From contig BCRI01000071.1 in the NCBI GenBank assembly GCA_001552515.1, positions 1-37,769 on the forward strand: a DNA stretch of 37,769 bases, written 5' to 3'. This document shows, piece by piece, positions 17,419 to 24,307 of this stretch. Positions within the stretch are counted from its first letter, which is position 1. Each line of letters starts with the position of its first letter. A program made the translations under genes and the position numbers. The notes beneath the pieces were generated by a model, which was not told the DNA's origin, ran no database searches, and worked only from the letters and a program-made list of their open reading frames with translations. Origin of the DNA: Sphaerimonospora mesophila NBRC 14179 = JCM 3151. GTDB taxonomy: Bacteria; Actinomycetota; Actinomycetes; Streptosporangiales; Streptosporangiaceae.

Positions 17419-19272
17419 TCACCCCGGGATCCGCTCGGGATGGTATCCCTGCGCCTGCATGGAGAACAGTCGCGCGTACAAGCCCTGGGACGCCATCAGC
17501 GTCGCGTGCGTGCCTTCCTCCACGATCCGGCCCTCGTCCAGTACGACGATGTGGTCGGCGTCGCGAACCGCCCCCAGCCGATGTGAGATCAGCACGTTGG
17601 TGCGGCCTCTCCGATGCTCACGCAGCCCCGTGTGAATCTCATGCTCGGCCTCCGCATCCAGACCGGAGCTGGGCTCGTCCAGGATCAGCAGGTCACGCTC
17701 GCCGCGCAGATACGCCCGGGCCAGCGCTAATCGCTGCCACTGACCGCCGGACAGGTGCATCCCGGAATCGCCGTCCTGATCCCCCTCCCCGACCGTGAAG
17801 AAGATCCGCGACAGCAGCGTGTCGTATCCCCGGGGCAGCCCGGCGACCAGGCTGTGCGCCCCAGCCCGGCGAGCCGCCGCCTCGATCCGGCCTCGGTCGT
17901 CCAACGCGGTGAGATCGCCCAGACCGATGTTCTCGGCCACGGTCATGTCGTACTCCATGTAGTCCTGGAAGACCGCGCCGATCCGGCCGCGCAACTGCCC
18001 CGGGTCCATATCGCGCAGATCCACACCGTCCCAGAGCACCGCGCCACGTTCCGGGTCGTACATCCGGCAGAGCAGCTTGACCAATGTGCTTTTGCCTGCC
18101 CCGTTCTTGCCGACGAGGGCGATCGCCGTACCGTGGGGGATGGTGAGGCTGACCCCACGCAGCGCCCATGGATGATCGGGCGAGTAGCGGAACCACACGT
18201 CCCGTAACTCGATGCCGCCGGACAGTGGCTTCACGTCAACGGGCACGGTCCGGACGGTCAGGTCGGGCCCGGCGCGCAGCACCGCGAGATAATGATCGAA
18301 CAAAAGCAGCTGCCGGTGCGCGACGGCGAGTTCTGCGACGAGCCCGCCGAGCGCGGACTGGACGCCCGCCACGGCGGCGACGAACAGCGAGATGTCGCCG
18401 ACACCGAGGTGGCCGTGGACGGCTGAGATCAGGACCCAGACCAGGCCGACGCCGGCGGAGAAAGCGCTGACAAAGCCGCAGCCGGCCTGCACCCACAGCT
18501 CTCGCCGATCCATCCGGCGCCGTTCGGCGTTCGCGATGCGGCGTTGCCGATTCACGATCTCCCTCAGGTAAGAGGCGATCCCGAACAGCCGCAGTTCCTT
18601 CGCCGCTCGCACGTTGAGCAGCAGGTCGGCGAAGAACACTTCGCGGCGTTCCACCGGACCGATCCGCCAGAGCATCGCCGCCCGCCGCCGGGACAGCCAC
18701 AGCTCGGCCATCAGCGAAGGAACCGCCGAGCCGATGACGGCCAGCGCCATCCACGGCATCGTCACCAGGAGAGACACCAGGAATCCGGCGCCGAGCACCG
18801 CGGCTTTCATGATGCCCAGCACGGCGGAGACGACCATGCCGGGCGTGGCACCGCCGTACTGCTGGGCCATCCGGATCCGATCCAGGAACGGGGGATCCTC
18901 GAACCTGGCCAGGCCGACGAAACGTTCCGTCGCCCGGAAGAGGCGATCCTGCGCGACCAGCCCCACCCTGCGGCCCGTCTCCGCCTTGAGGTACTCGATG
19001 GCCTGCGGCACGAGTGCGACGATCACACCGCATCCGGCCATGGCGAGGCCGAGGCCCGCCAGGGCGGCCACCGTGGCGTCCGCGCCCGCGATCTGGTCGA
19101 GCGCCGACTTCGTCAACCATGCGAGGGTCACCGGTACGGCCGCCGCGACCACGCTGAGAACGGCGAAACCGACGGTGTGCCAACCGGCTGCCCGACACGC
19201 CATGCCGAGCGCGATGACGGCTCCGCGTGCGACCGTGCGGGTATCGGCGTGCGGGGTCGTCCGGCCGCTCAC
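17419..19272 (-). CDS. ABC exporter (fused permease-ATPase)
   Basis: Type IV half-transporter of 617 residues: an N-terminal membrane domain with helices at about 32-56, 70-90, 145-190 and 262-310, and a C-terminal ATPase with Walker A GKNGAGKST (388-396), signature LSGGQ (507-511), Walker B LLILDE (527-532) and a switch His in LISHRLG. It has no N-terminal C39 peptidase domain, so leader removal must be done by another protein, and an S26 peptidase follows directly. The GTG start overlaps the stop of the thioredoxin-like gene by four bases. It probably exports the Cys-rich peptide. An exporter for something else cannot be excluded, because substrates are not readable from sequence. Confidence 0.9.
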   Translation of the reverse strand: MSGRTTPHADTRTVARGAVIALGMACRAAGWHTVGFAVLSVVAAAVPVTLAWLTKSALDQIAGADATVAALAGLGLAMAGCGVIVALVPQAIEYLKAETGRRVGLVAQDRLFRATERFVGLARFEDPPFLDRIRMAQQYGGATPGMVVSAVLGIMKAAVLGAGFLVSLLVTMPWMALAVIGSAVPSLMAELWLSRRRAAMLWRIGPVERREVFFADLLLNVRAAKELRLFGIASYLREIVNRQRRIANAERRRMDRRELWVQAGCGFVSAFSAGVGLVWVLISAVHGHLGVGDISLFVAAVAGVQSALGGLVAELAVAHRQLLLFDHYLAVLRAGPDLTVRTVPVDVKPLSGGIELRDVWFRYSPDHPWALRGVSLTIPHGTAIALVGKNGAGKSTLVKLLCRMYDPERGAVLWDGVDLRDMDPGQLRGRIGAVFQDYMEYDMTVAENIGLGDLTALDDRGRIEAAARRAGAHSLVAGLPRGYDTLLSRIFFTVGEGDQDGDSGMHLSGGQWQRLALARAYLRGERDLLILDEPSSGLDAEAEHEIHTGLREHRRGRTNVLISHRLGAVRDADHIVVLDEGRIVEEGTHATLMASQGLYARLFSMQAQGYHPERIPG

Positions 19273-19811
19273 CTGGACGCCGGGACGCTGTCGAGGTCGT
19301 CGAGGTGAGTGCCGCTCGCCAGCACTCTCGCGTCACCGTCCATCAGTGCGAACGACGGGAAGCCCGTGACACGGAACGCCCGGCTGACCTCGCCTCCGTG
19401 CTCTTCGAGCACTACTCGCGCCACCGGCCGAAGCCGTCGCAGGTAGTCGGCCGCCTCGTTCTCCGGTCCGACCACGACGGCGAGCACGTGATCGCGTCCA
19501 CCCGGGAAGTCCCGCGCACGTTGGACGAAGAGCGGCAGGCGTTCTACACACGCCGAACACCCGGGAGAGAAGAAACCGAGCAGGGTCGGGTCCGCGAGCG
19601 CGGTGTCCGACAACCGCACGCCGTCCACGGTGACGGTCGAGAACGGCTGAGCCTTCTCCCCCTCCGGAAGCATCGGCTCGGGCCGGGGGCCGATCCGCGT
19701 GGCGAGCAGTTCGCCGTGCACGCGCAACCTGCGGATCACTCCGAGAGTGAGCAGCAGGTCGAGCAGGCACAGGACGCCGACCACGACGACGAGGGCGATC
19801 AGGAACGGCAT
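19269..19811 (-). CDS. Membrane-anchored MauD/TlpA-like thiol-disulfide protein
   Basis: Thioredoxin-fold protein of 180 residues, tethered by one N-terminal helix (FLIALVVVVGVLCLLDLLLTLGVI). The redox motif is GFFSPGCSACVERLP, with C85-S-A-C88, and a cis-proline follows in VTGFPSFALMDGD. This arrangement (anchor, PxPEPMLPEG linker, C-x-A-C) matches MauD and related TlpA proteins, which act on disulfides of exported proteins. A GGAGG site precedes the ATG. The next gene (exporter) overlaps its stop, and the upstream reading frame looks like a damaged mauE. In the methylamine dehydrogenase system MauD and MauE together help form many disulfides in the small subunit. Here the six-cysteine peptide is the obvious client, by inference. 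Confidence 0.87.
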   Translation of the reverse strand: MPFLIALVVVVGVLCLLDLLLTLGVIRRLRVHGELLATRIGPRPEPMLPEGEKAQPFSTVTVDGVRLSDTALADPTLLGFFSPGCSACVERLPLFVQRARDFPGGRDHVLAVVVGPENEAADYLRRLRPVARVVLEEHGGEVSRAFRVTGFPSFALMDGDARVLASGTHLDDLDSVPASR

Positions 19812-19843
19812 GGGCGGGACCTCCGGTGAGGACGAAGTTCCGG

Positions 19844-20089
19844 TCAGGACGAAGCCGAGAAGAGGTCGGCGATGCCGACGGACGGCACCGTCAGCGGGGT
19901 GAGCAGCGCCGCGACGGCGATCGCGACCGCCGGCCCCGCCTGATCGGGGCCCGCCGCGGGGACTCCGCCGATGGCCGGCACGGCGCCGGCCGCCGGGCGT
20001 ACGCCGCCCGGCTCCGGATCTTGCTCACCGCCGAGATGAGGAATGCCGGCCCCCATCGACGGTCGGCGGCCGACAAGGACGTAGGACAT
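19844..20089 (-). pseudogene. Remnant of a MauE/DoxX-like membrane protein gene
   Basis: An 81-codon frame begins ATG with GAGGTG upstream and reads MSYVLVG, a typical MauE-like beginning. After this the frame turns into non-membrane Gly/Pro-rich sequence, while a second frame reads WGPAFLISAVSKIRSRAAYA, the usual first-helix phrase of MauE-like proteins. The original frame later recovers a hydrophobic segment (AGPAVAIAVAALLTPLTVPSVGI) and stops. Thus at least two compensating frameshifts and loss of the C-terminal half are visible. MauE family members run to about 150-180 residues. Alternatively the 81-residue frame is a real new protein; I consider decay, or sequence error, more likely. It sits 32 bases upstream of the mauD-like gene. 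Confidence 0.55.
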
Positions 20090-20155
20090 GAAGGCGCACC
20101 TCGGCGACGTTCGGGGCGGGTGTGCTCCGCAGACGCTAACCAAGGCATGGCGGCA

Positions 20156-20180
20156 ACCGGCTATACGTCGGATACACGCG
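20156..20180 (-). promoter_or_regulatory. Shared cluster promoter box, copy A (mauE-mauD-exporter operon)
   Basis: Plus-strand reading ACCGGC-N9-GATACACGCG, with TATAC after the first block. It matches the box before the precursor gene in both blocks (16 of 16 bases). It lies 66 bases before the mauE-like start. The minus-strand TATAGC within it could be a -10. Confidence 0.55.
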
Positions 20181-20228
20181 CACATGTATGTCCGCCGGCC
20201 AGGGCGGTTTCTTGGGCCTCCGCTGGGA

Positions 20229-20257
20229 TTGACAGCCATCACAGAGCCATTTAGGCT
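20229..20257 (+). promoter_or_regulatory. Promoter of the second beta-glucosidase gene
   Basis: TTGACA and TAGGCT are separated by exactly 17 bases. The CebR box begins 3 bases after the -10, so bound repressor would cover the start site. Confidence 0.75.
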
Positions 20258-20262
20258 CCTCG

Positions 20263-20276
20263 TGGGAGCGCTCCCA
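20263..20276. promoter_or_regulatory. CebR operator of the second beta-glucosidase gene
   Basis: Exact TGGGAGCGCTCCCA, extended to an 18-bp palindrome by flanking CG/CG (20261-20278). It is located just downstream of the -10 element. Confidence 0.93.
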
Positions 20277-20324
20277 CGACACGTGCGCGACGAGACGGCG
20301 CCTCGATCGGAAGAGCGTTCCCCT

Positions 20325-20393
20325 ATGACGGCCTGCGACGCGGCGTTCGAGCGCCCGGAAGAATTGCTAAGTGAGATTGGGATGACGCGATGA
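20325..20393 (+). CDS. Possible 22-residue upstream ORF coupled to the second beta-glucosidase
   Basis: ATG 20325 opens a 22-codon frame (MTACDAAFERPEELLSEIGMTR) whose TGA overlaps the ATG of the beta-glucosidase as ATGA. The enzyme gene has no strong ribosome site of its own (GGGAT only), so translation of this short frame could feed into it. There is also no strong ribosome site for the short frame (GGAAG, about 11 bases away). It may be chance. Confidence 0.3.
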   Translation: MTACDAAFERPEELLSEIGMTR

Positions 20394-21712
20394 ACTCTCC
20401 GGCGCGATTTCCGGACGGATTCGTCTGGGGAGCCGCCACCGCGGCCTACCAGATCGAGGGTGCCACCACCGAGGACGGACGGGGGGCGTCGATCTGGGAC
20501 ACCTTCTCGGCGACGCCCGGCAACGTCCGCGACGGCGACACCGGGGAACCGGCGGCCGATCACTACCACCGCTACCGCGAGGATCTCGACCTGATCGCGG
20601 AGCTCGGTCTCGGCAGCTACCGGTTCTCGATCGCCTGGCCGCGGATCCAGCCCACGGGCACGGGCCGGCCGAACCAGAAGGGCCTCGACTTCTACCGGCG
20701 GCTGGTGGACGGCCTGGCCGAGCGCGGGGTCAGCCCGATGGCGACGCTGTTCCACTGGGATCTCCCCCAGGAGCTGCAGGACCGGGGCGGCTGGGAGAAC
20801 CGGGACACCGCCGCCCGGTTCGCCGACTACGCCGAGATCGTGTTCGACGCCCTGGACATCGGCGACTGGCTCACGATCAACGAGCCCAAGACCATCGTGC
20901 AGAGCGGCTACCAGTTCGGCGACCACGCGCCGGGGGTCCGCGACGAGGCCCGCGCGTTCGTCGCCTGCCACCACCTGCTGCTCGCCCACGGCCTCGCCGC
21001 ACAGGTGTTGCACGACCGCCACCCCGGGCGGCGGATCGGCCCGGCGCTGAACCTGCATCCCACCTATCCGGCCGACGACACGCCGGAGGCGGCGCGGGCG
21101 GCCCGGCACGCCGACGGGCTGGAGAACCGGCTCTACCTCGACCCGATCTTCAAGGGCCACTACCCGGAGGACACGCTGCGGTGGATCTCCGAACGCGGCC
21201 CGATGCGCGACCACATCCTGGAGGGCGATCTCGCGACGATCAGCACGCCCATCGACCTGCTCGGCGTGCAGTACTACACGCCGCACTTCGTCGACGGCGC
21301 CGGCGAGCGGGTCTTCAAGCACCCCACGGCGCAGGCCGAGTGGCTGGAGATCTATCCCGAGGGCCTCTACGACGTCGTGACCCGGCTCACGCGGGACTAT
21401 CCGCGGGTGCCGCTGGTCATCACCGAGAACGGGCTGCCCACCCTCGACGAGCCGGGCCCCGACGGGCGGGTACGCGACGAGGGGCGCATCGCCTTCCTGC
21501 GGGACCACCTCGCGGCGCTGCACCGCGCCGTGGAGGAGGGCGCCCGGGTGGAGGGCTACCACGTGTGGTCGCTGCTCGACAATTTCGAGTGGGCCCAGGG
21601 GTACAGCCAGCGCTTCGGCATCGTCTACGTGGACTACGCGACCCAGAAGCGGATCCCCAAGGACAGCGCGCTCTGGTACCGCGACGTCGTGAAGACCGGC
21701 GAGCTCCGCTAG
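20390..21712 (+). CDS. Second cytoplasmic GH1 beta-glucosidase
   Basis: Glycoside hydrolase family 1 enzyme of 440 residues, no signal peptide. The N-terminus FPDGFVWGAATAAYQIEG, acid/base E165 in TINEP, nucleophile E346 in VITENG and the ring WSLLDNFEWAQGYSQRFGIVYVDY are all present. It shares many blocks with BglC at 11809 but is about 38 residues shorter, lacking the N-terminal tail and the long Ser/Gly/Ala loop near residues 312-345 of BglC. It therefore looks like an older paralogue rather than a recent copy. Promoter and CebR box lie directly upstream, placing it in the cellobiose regulon, and a GC-rich hairpin follows. Whether it prefers cellobiose, longer oligomers or aryl glucosides is not readable. 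Confidence 0.93.
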   Translation: MNSPARFPDGFVWGAATAAYQIEGATTEDGRGASIWDTFSATPGNVRDGDTGEPAADHYHRYREDLDLIAELGLGSYRFSIAWPRIQPTGTGRPNQKGLDFYRRLVDGLAERGVSPMATLFHWDLPQELQDRGGWENRDTAARFADYAEIVFDALDIGDWLTINEPKTIVQSGYQFGDHAPGVRDEARAFVACHHLLLAHGLAAQVLHDRHPGRRIGPALNLHPTYPADDTPEAARAARHADGLENRLYLDPIFKGHYPEDTLRWISERGPMRDHILEGDLATISTPIDLLGVQYYTPHFVDGAGERVFKHPTAQAEWLEIYPEGLYDVVTRLTRDYPRVPLVITENGLPTLDEPGPDGRVRDEGRIAFLRDHLAALHRAVEEGARVEGYHVWSLLDNFEWAQGYSQRFGIVYVDYATQKRIPKDSALWYRDVVKTGELR

Positions 21713-21725
21713 GCGTGTTCTCGCG

Positions 21726-21750
21726 GCGGCCGGCCCATCCGGCCGGCCGC
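21726..21750 (+). terminator. Terminator after the second beta-glucosidase
   Basis: GCGGCCGGCC and its complement form a 10-bp stem with loop CATCC, starting 14 bases after the stop codon. Confidence 0.7.
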
Positions 21751-21767
21751 TGCCCGCCCCACCCCTG

Positions 21768-22005
21768 CCGTGATCTTGCAGTTACTGGCATACTCATCCG
21801 CCGACCTGCAGCTTCCCGTTCGTGATCTTGCAGAAACTCGCACCGATCGGCCCTGACCAGGACGAACAGCCTCACTGATCTTGCAGTGCAAGATCACGTA
21901 CGGCGAAGCCCCTGGCAGGCCGGCCGTACGAGAAGTTTCTGCAAGATCACGAACGGCGGAGCCGCAGGTGAAGCACTGAGGCTGCGAGCAACTACAAGAT
22001 CACGG
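21768..22005. repeat. Symmetric nested inverted-repeat element with six TGATCTTGCA copies
   Basis: Three forward copies of TGATCTTGCA (21771, 21823, 21876) are mirrored by three inverted copies (21887-21896, 21940-21949, and 21993-22002 with one change). The outer pair matches at 15 of 16 bases (21768-21783 with 21990-22005). The middle pair is a perfect 21-bp inverted repeat (21817-21837 with 21935-21955). The inner pair is a perfect 10-bp palindrome around a single G (21876-21896). A further 8-bp pair, CGTACGGC/GCCGTACG (21897/21923), lies inside. Transcribed or single-stranded, it would fold into a long branched hairpin. There is no coding content. Confidence 0.85.
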
Positions 22006-22137
22006 CTATGGGTGGTTGGGGGTGAAATTTTCATTTTTATGGGCATATGGACCTGTCGATGAGGTTCGTTGCCCGTCCCCCTTGATTATGAGGATTTGGC
22101 CGCTCGCAAGGCGTCTAGCCGCAATTCCGGGAATTAG

Positions 22138-22166
22138 TTGACCGTCCAGCCGTAAGGCGTTAACTT
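22138..22166 (+). promoter_or_regulatory. Promoter of the epimerase-kinase operon
   Basis: TTGACC and TAACTT are separated by exactly 17 bases. The CebR box begins 9 bases after the -10, at about the transcription start. Confidence 0.7.
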
Positions 22167-22175
22167 GGCGTGTCG

Positions 22176-22189
22176 TGGGAGCGCTCCCA
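22176..22189. promoter_or_regulatory. CebR operator of the epimerase-kinase operon
   Basis: Exact TGGGAGCGCTCCCA (GTGGGAGCGCTCCCAC with flanks), 99 bases upstream of the epimerase start and just after the promoter. It is the fourth identical box in the window. Confidence 0.93.
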
Positions 22190-22288
22190 CAGCATGGTCC
22201 CCGCCTTGGATCCATGGCGGAGAGCTGGACTAAAGTCCCGTGCGTACTTGACCTGATTCATGACGTCTGTCAGTGAGAGGACTCCCCC

Positions 22289-23176
22289 GTGCCCGATCAC
22301 ACCATCCTCGGCGGCGGTTACCACGCCACGATCAGCGAGCGGGGCGGAGCCCTGCGCGCGCTGCGCCACGGCAGCCGCGACCTGGTGACGAGCTGGCCGC
22401 CGGACGGCCCGATCCCCTACTACAGCGGCACCGTGCTCGCGCCCTGGCCGAACCGGGTCGTCGGCGGCACGTACGTCTTCGGGGGCCGCCGTCACGTCCT
22501 GCCGGTGAACGAGCCCGATCGGGGCCACGCGCTGCACGGCCTGGTCTCCGACCGGGTGTGGGAGTGCGCCGAGGTGTTCTCGGCCGAGGACGACCACGGC
22601 TTCGTACGGCTGACGCACATGATCGAGCCGACGGCGGGCTACCCCTTCAAGATCGCGCTGGAGGTGCTGCACTCCGTCGCGGCCGACGGCCTCACCACGA
22701 CGCTCACGGCGCAGAACGTGGGCGACGCCCCCGCGCCGTACGGCTGCGCCCCGCACCCCTGGCTGCTGGCCGGCCCCGACGTACGGGAGTACGAGCTGGA
22801 GCTGCCGATCGAGCGCATGCTGATCACCGACGAGTCGCTCGCCCCGGTCACGCTGAAGGACGTGGCCGGGACGCCGTACGACTTCAGGGCCTCGCGGGCG
22901 CTCGGTGACACGGCGATCGACAACGCCTTCACCTCGATCGGCGCCGGCCGGGTGCGGGTGCGCGGCCCCGAGGGCGGGGTGGAGATCACCTGGGATCCCG
23001 CCGTGATGCCGTGGGTCCAGGTCTGCACCGGCACCTACCTCGACCACCGGGGGCTGGCCGTGGAACCGATGACGTGCCCGCCGGACGCGTTCAACTCCGA
23101 GGCCGATCTGGTCGTGCTGAACCCGGGCGACAAGCACGAGGCCTCATGGACCATCGCGATCTTCGACGACAACTGA
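22289..23176 (+). CDS. Aldose 1-epimerase (galactose mutarotase family)
   Basis: Interconverts alpha and beta anomers of aldoses, 295 residues, cytoplasmic. Family residues are in place: N55-R56 in APWPNRV, H83 in HALHGL, H156 in APHPWLL and the catalytic base E259 in GLAVEPMTCPPDAFN. The GTG start has GAGAGGA about 8 bases upstream. It sits directly behind a promoter with a CebR box, so its work is probably on glucose released by the GH1 enzymes (beta-glucose to alpha-glucose for later steps). It is followed after 39 bases by a kinase-like gene in the same transcription unit. Alternative substrates (galactose, other aldoses) are possible. Confidence 0.9.
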   Translation: MPDHTILGGGYHATISERGGALRALRHGSRDLVTSWPPDGPIPYYSGTVLAPWPNRVVGGTYVFGGRRHVLPVNEPDRGHALHGLVSDRVWECAEVFSAEDDHGFVRLTHMIEPTAGYPFKIALEVLHSVAADGLTTTLTAQNVGDAPAPYGCAPHPWLLAGPDVREYELELPIERMLITDESLAPVTLKDVAGTPYDFRASRALGDTAIDNAFTSIGAGRVRVRGPEGGVEITWDPAVMPWVQVCTGTYLDHRGLAVEPMTCPPDAFNSEADLVVLNPGDKHEASWTIAIFDDN

Positions 23177-23215
23177 TCTCTCCGAACCCCACTCCGAGGC
23201 ACGGGACACCGAATA

Positions 23216-24223
23216 ATGCAGAGCAGGACGAAAAGGCCGCTGTCCACCCATGAGCTCGACGCGCTCGCCCGCGACGGGCTGGGCGCCGGCGTGGTGTCGG
23301 TCACAGAACTGGCCGGCGGCATGGCCAACGCGGTGTGGCTGCTCGGTCTCGACGACGGACGGCAGGTCGTGCTCAAGGCCGGGTCGCCGCCCGGACTGCG
23401 CCTGCTGACCTACGAGCACCACCTGCTGCGCACCGAGGCCATGGTCTATCACCTGGTCGCCGGGAAGGGGCTGCCGATGCCGGCGCTGCTGCACGCCGGG
23501 TTCGACGATCCGGCGCTCGGCGGCGGCGACTACCTCATCCTGTCCGCGCTGAACGGGGTGCCCTGGAACCAGGTCTCGCTCACCCCGGAGGAGGAGGGCG
23601 CGCTGCGGTTCGAGCTGGGCCGTCACCTCGCCCGCCTCCACGAGGTCTCCGGCACGGGCGTGTTCGGCTATCCGTACGCCGGCCTGACCGGGCACACCTG
23701 GCGGGACGCCTTCCTCGTCATGATGGGGGCGCTGCTGGACGACGCGGTCCACTTCGGCACACCGCTGCCCGCGACGATCGTGGAGATCGCCGGCCTGGTC
23801 CACACGAACTCCGACGTCCTCGACGAGGTCGTCACGCCGTCGCTGGTCCACTTCGACGTGTGGCCGGGGAACGTGTTCCTGACCGAGGACGGACGCGTGG
23901 AGGGCCTGATCGACCACGAGCGGGCCTTCTGGGGCGACCCGCTGGCCGACTTCATCACCCCCACGATCTTCGGCGAGCTGCGCGAGGGCGATCCGCTGCT
24001 GGCGGGCTACCGCGAGGCCGGCGGCGAGATCGCCCTGACGCCGCAGGCGCGGACCCGGCTCGCCCTCTACCGCGTCTACCTCTACCTGATCCACCTGGTG
24101 GAGCAGGGACCCCGGCAGTATCCCGAGGAGCACTTCGGCACGATTCGCGACCTCGCCACCCGCTCGCTGGCCGGCTCCCTGGAGGTCCTGCGCGCCCGCC
24201 GCATCGCGGGCGTCCGCGTCTGA
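23216..24223 (+). CDS. APH-fold phosphotransferase, putative sugar kinase of the CebR regulon
   Basis: Kinase-fold protein of the aminoglycoside phosphotransferase/fructosamine kinase superfamily, 335 residues. Visible elements: ATP-binding Lys54 (VVLKAG), the catalytic loop H212-F-D214-V-W-P-G-N219, and the metal-binding Asp233 in GLIDHERAFWGDP. The N-terminal lobe has GGMANAVWLL. The ATG was chosen because it gives a normal lobe and lies 39 bases after the epimerase, with no terminator between. The CebR-controlled operon suggests a sugar or sugar-derived substrate rather than an antibiotic. No drug-resistance specificity can be claimed. A role in phosphorylating glucose or another product of cellulose breakdown is inference only. 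Confidence 0.82.
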   Translation: MQSRTKRPLSTHELDALARDGLGAGVVSVTELAGGMANAVWLLGLDDGRQVVLKAGSPPGLRLLTYEHHLLRTEAMVYHLVAGKGLPMPALLHAGFDDPALGGGDYLILSALNGVPWNQVSLTPEEEGALRFELGRHLARLHEVSGTGVFGYPYAGLTGHTWRDAFLVMMGALLDDAVHFGTPLPATIVEIAGLVHTNSDVLDEVVTPSLVHFDVWPGNVFLTEDGRVEGLIDHERAFWGDPLADFITPTIFGELREGDPLLAGYREAGGEIALTPQARTRLALYRVYLYLIHLVEQGPRQYPEEHFGTIRDLATRSLAGSLEVLRARRIAGVRV

Positions 24224-24307
24224 ATCCGGCCACCTCCGGGGAAAGGATGCCGTTCGGGTATCGCCGCTCGCGGGTGCGTGTGCGATGATTTCATCGGGTG
24301 ATGAATT

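Larger units (their letters stand above)
20090..20389. promoter_or_regulatory. Divergent control region between the peptide cluster and the second beta-glucosidase
   Basis: A 300-base stretch without a full gene. On minus it carries the shared cluster box (20156-20180). On plus it carries a strong sigma-70-type promoter (20229-20257), a CebR box (20261-20278) and a 22-codon upstream frame. It is the border between the peptide cluster and the CebR regulon. Confidence 0.75.
21713..22288. other. Gene-free interval with repeat element and promoter
   Basis: 576 bases with no credible gene. In order: a terminator hairpin; the symmetric TGATCTTGCA element (21768-22005); a clearly AT-richer stretch (about 22006-22170); a promoter (22138-22166); a CebR box (22176-22189); and the leader of the epimerase gene. 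Confidence 0.7.

Noticed and set aside
19844-20089. The 81-residue frame as a second exported peptide
   Set aside because: The MauE-like phrases in two frames explain it better, and it lacks cysteines and an A-x-A leader/core division.
21768-22005. Repeat element considered as a CRISPR array
   Set aside because: Copies are mirrored rather than direct, spacing is irregular and repeats are only about 10-21 bp; no cas genes.
23216-24223. Aminoglycoside resistance gene
   Set aside because: Only the fold-level motifs match. The CebR-controlled operon with an epimerase points to a metabolic substrate.
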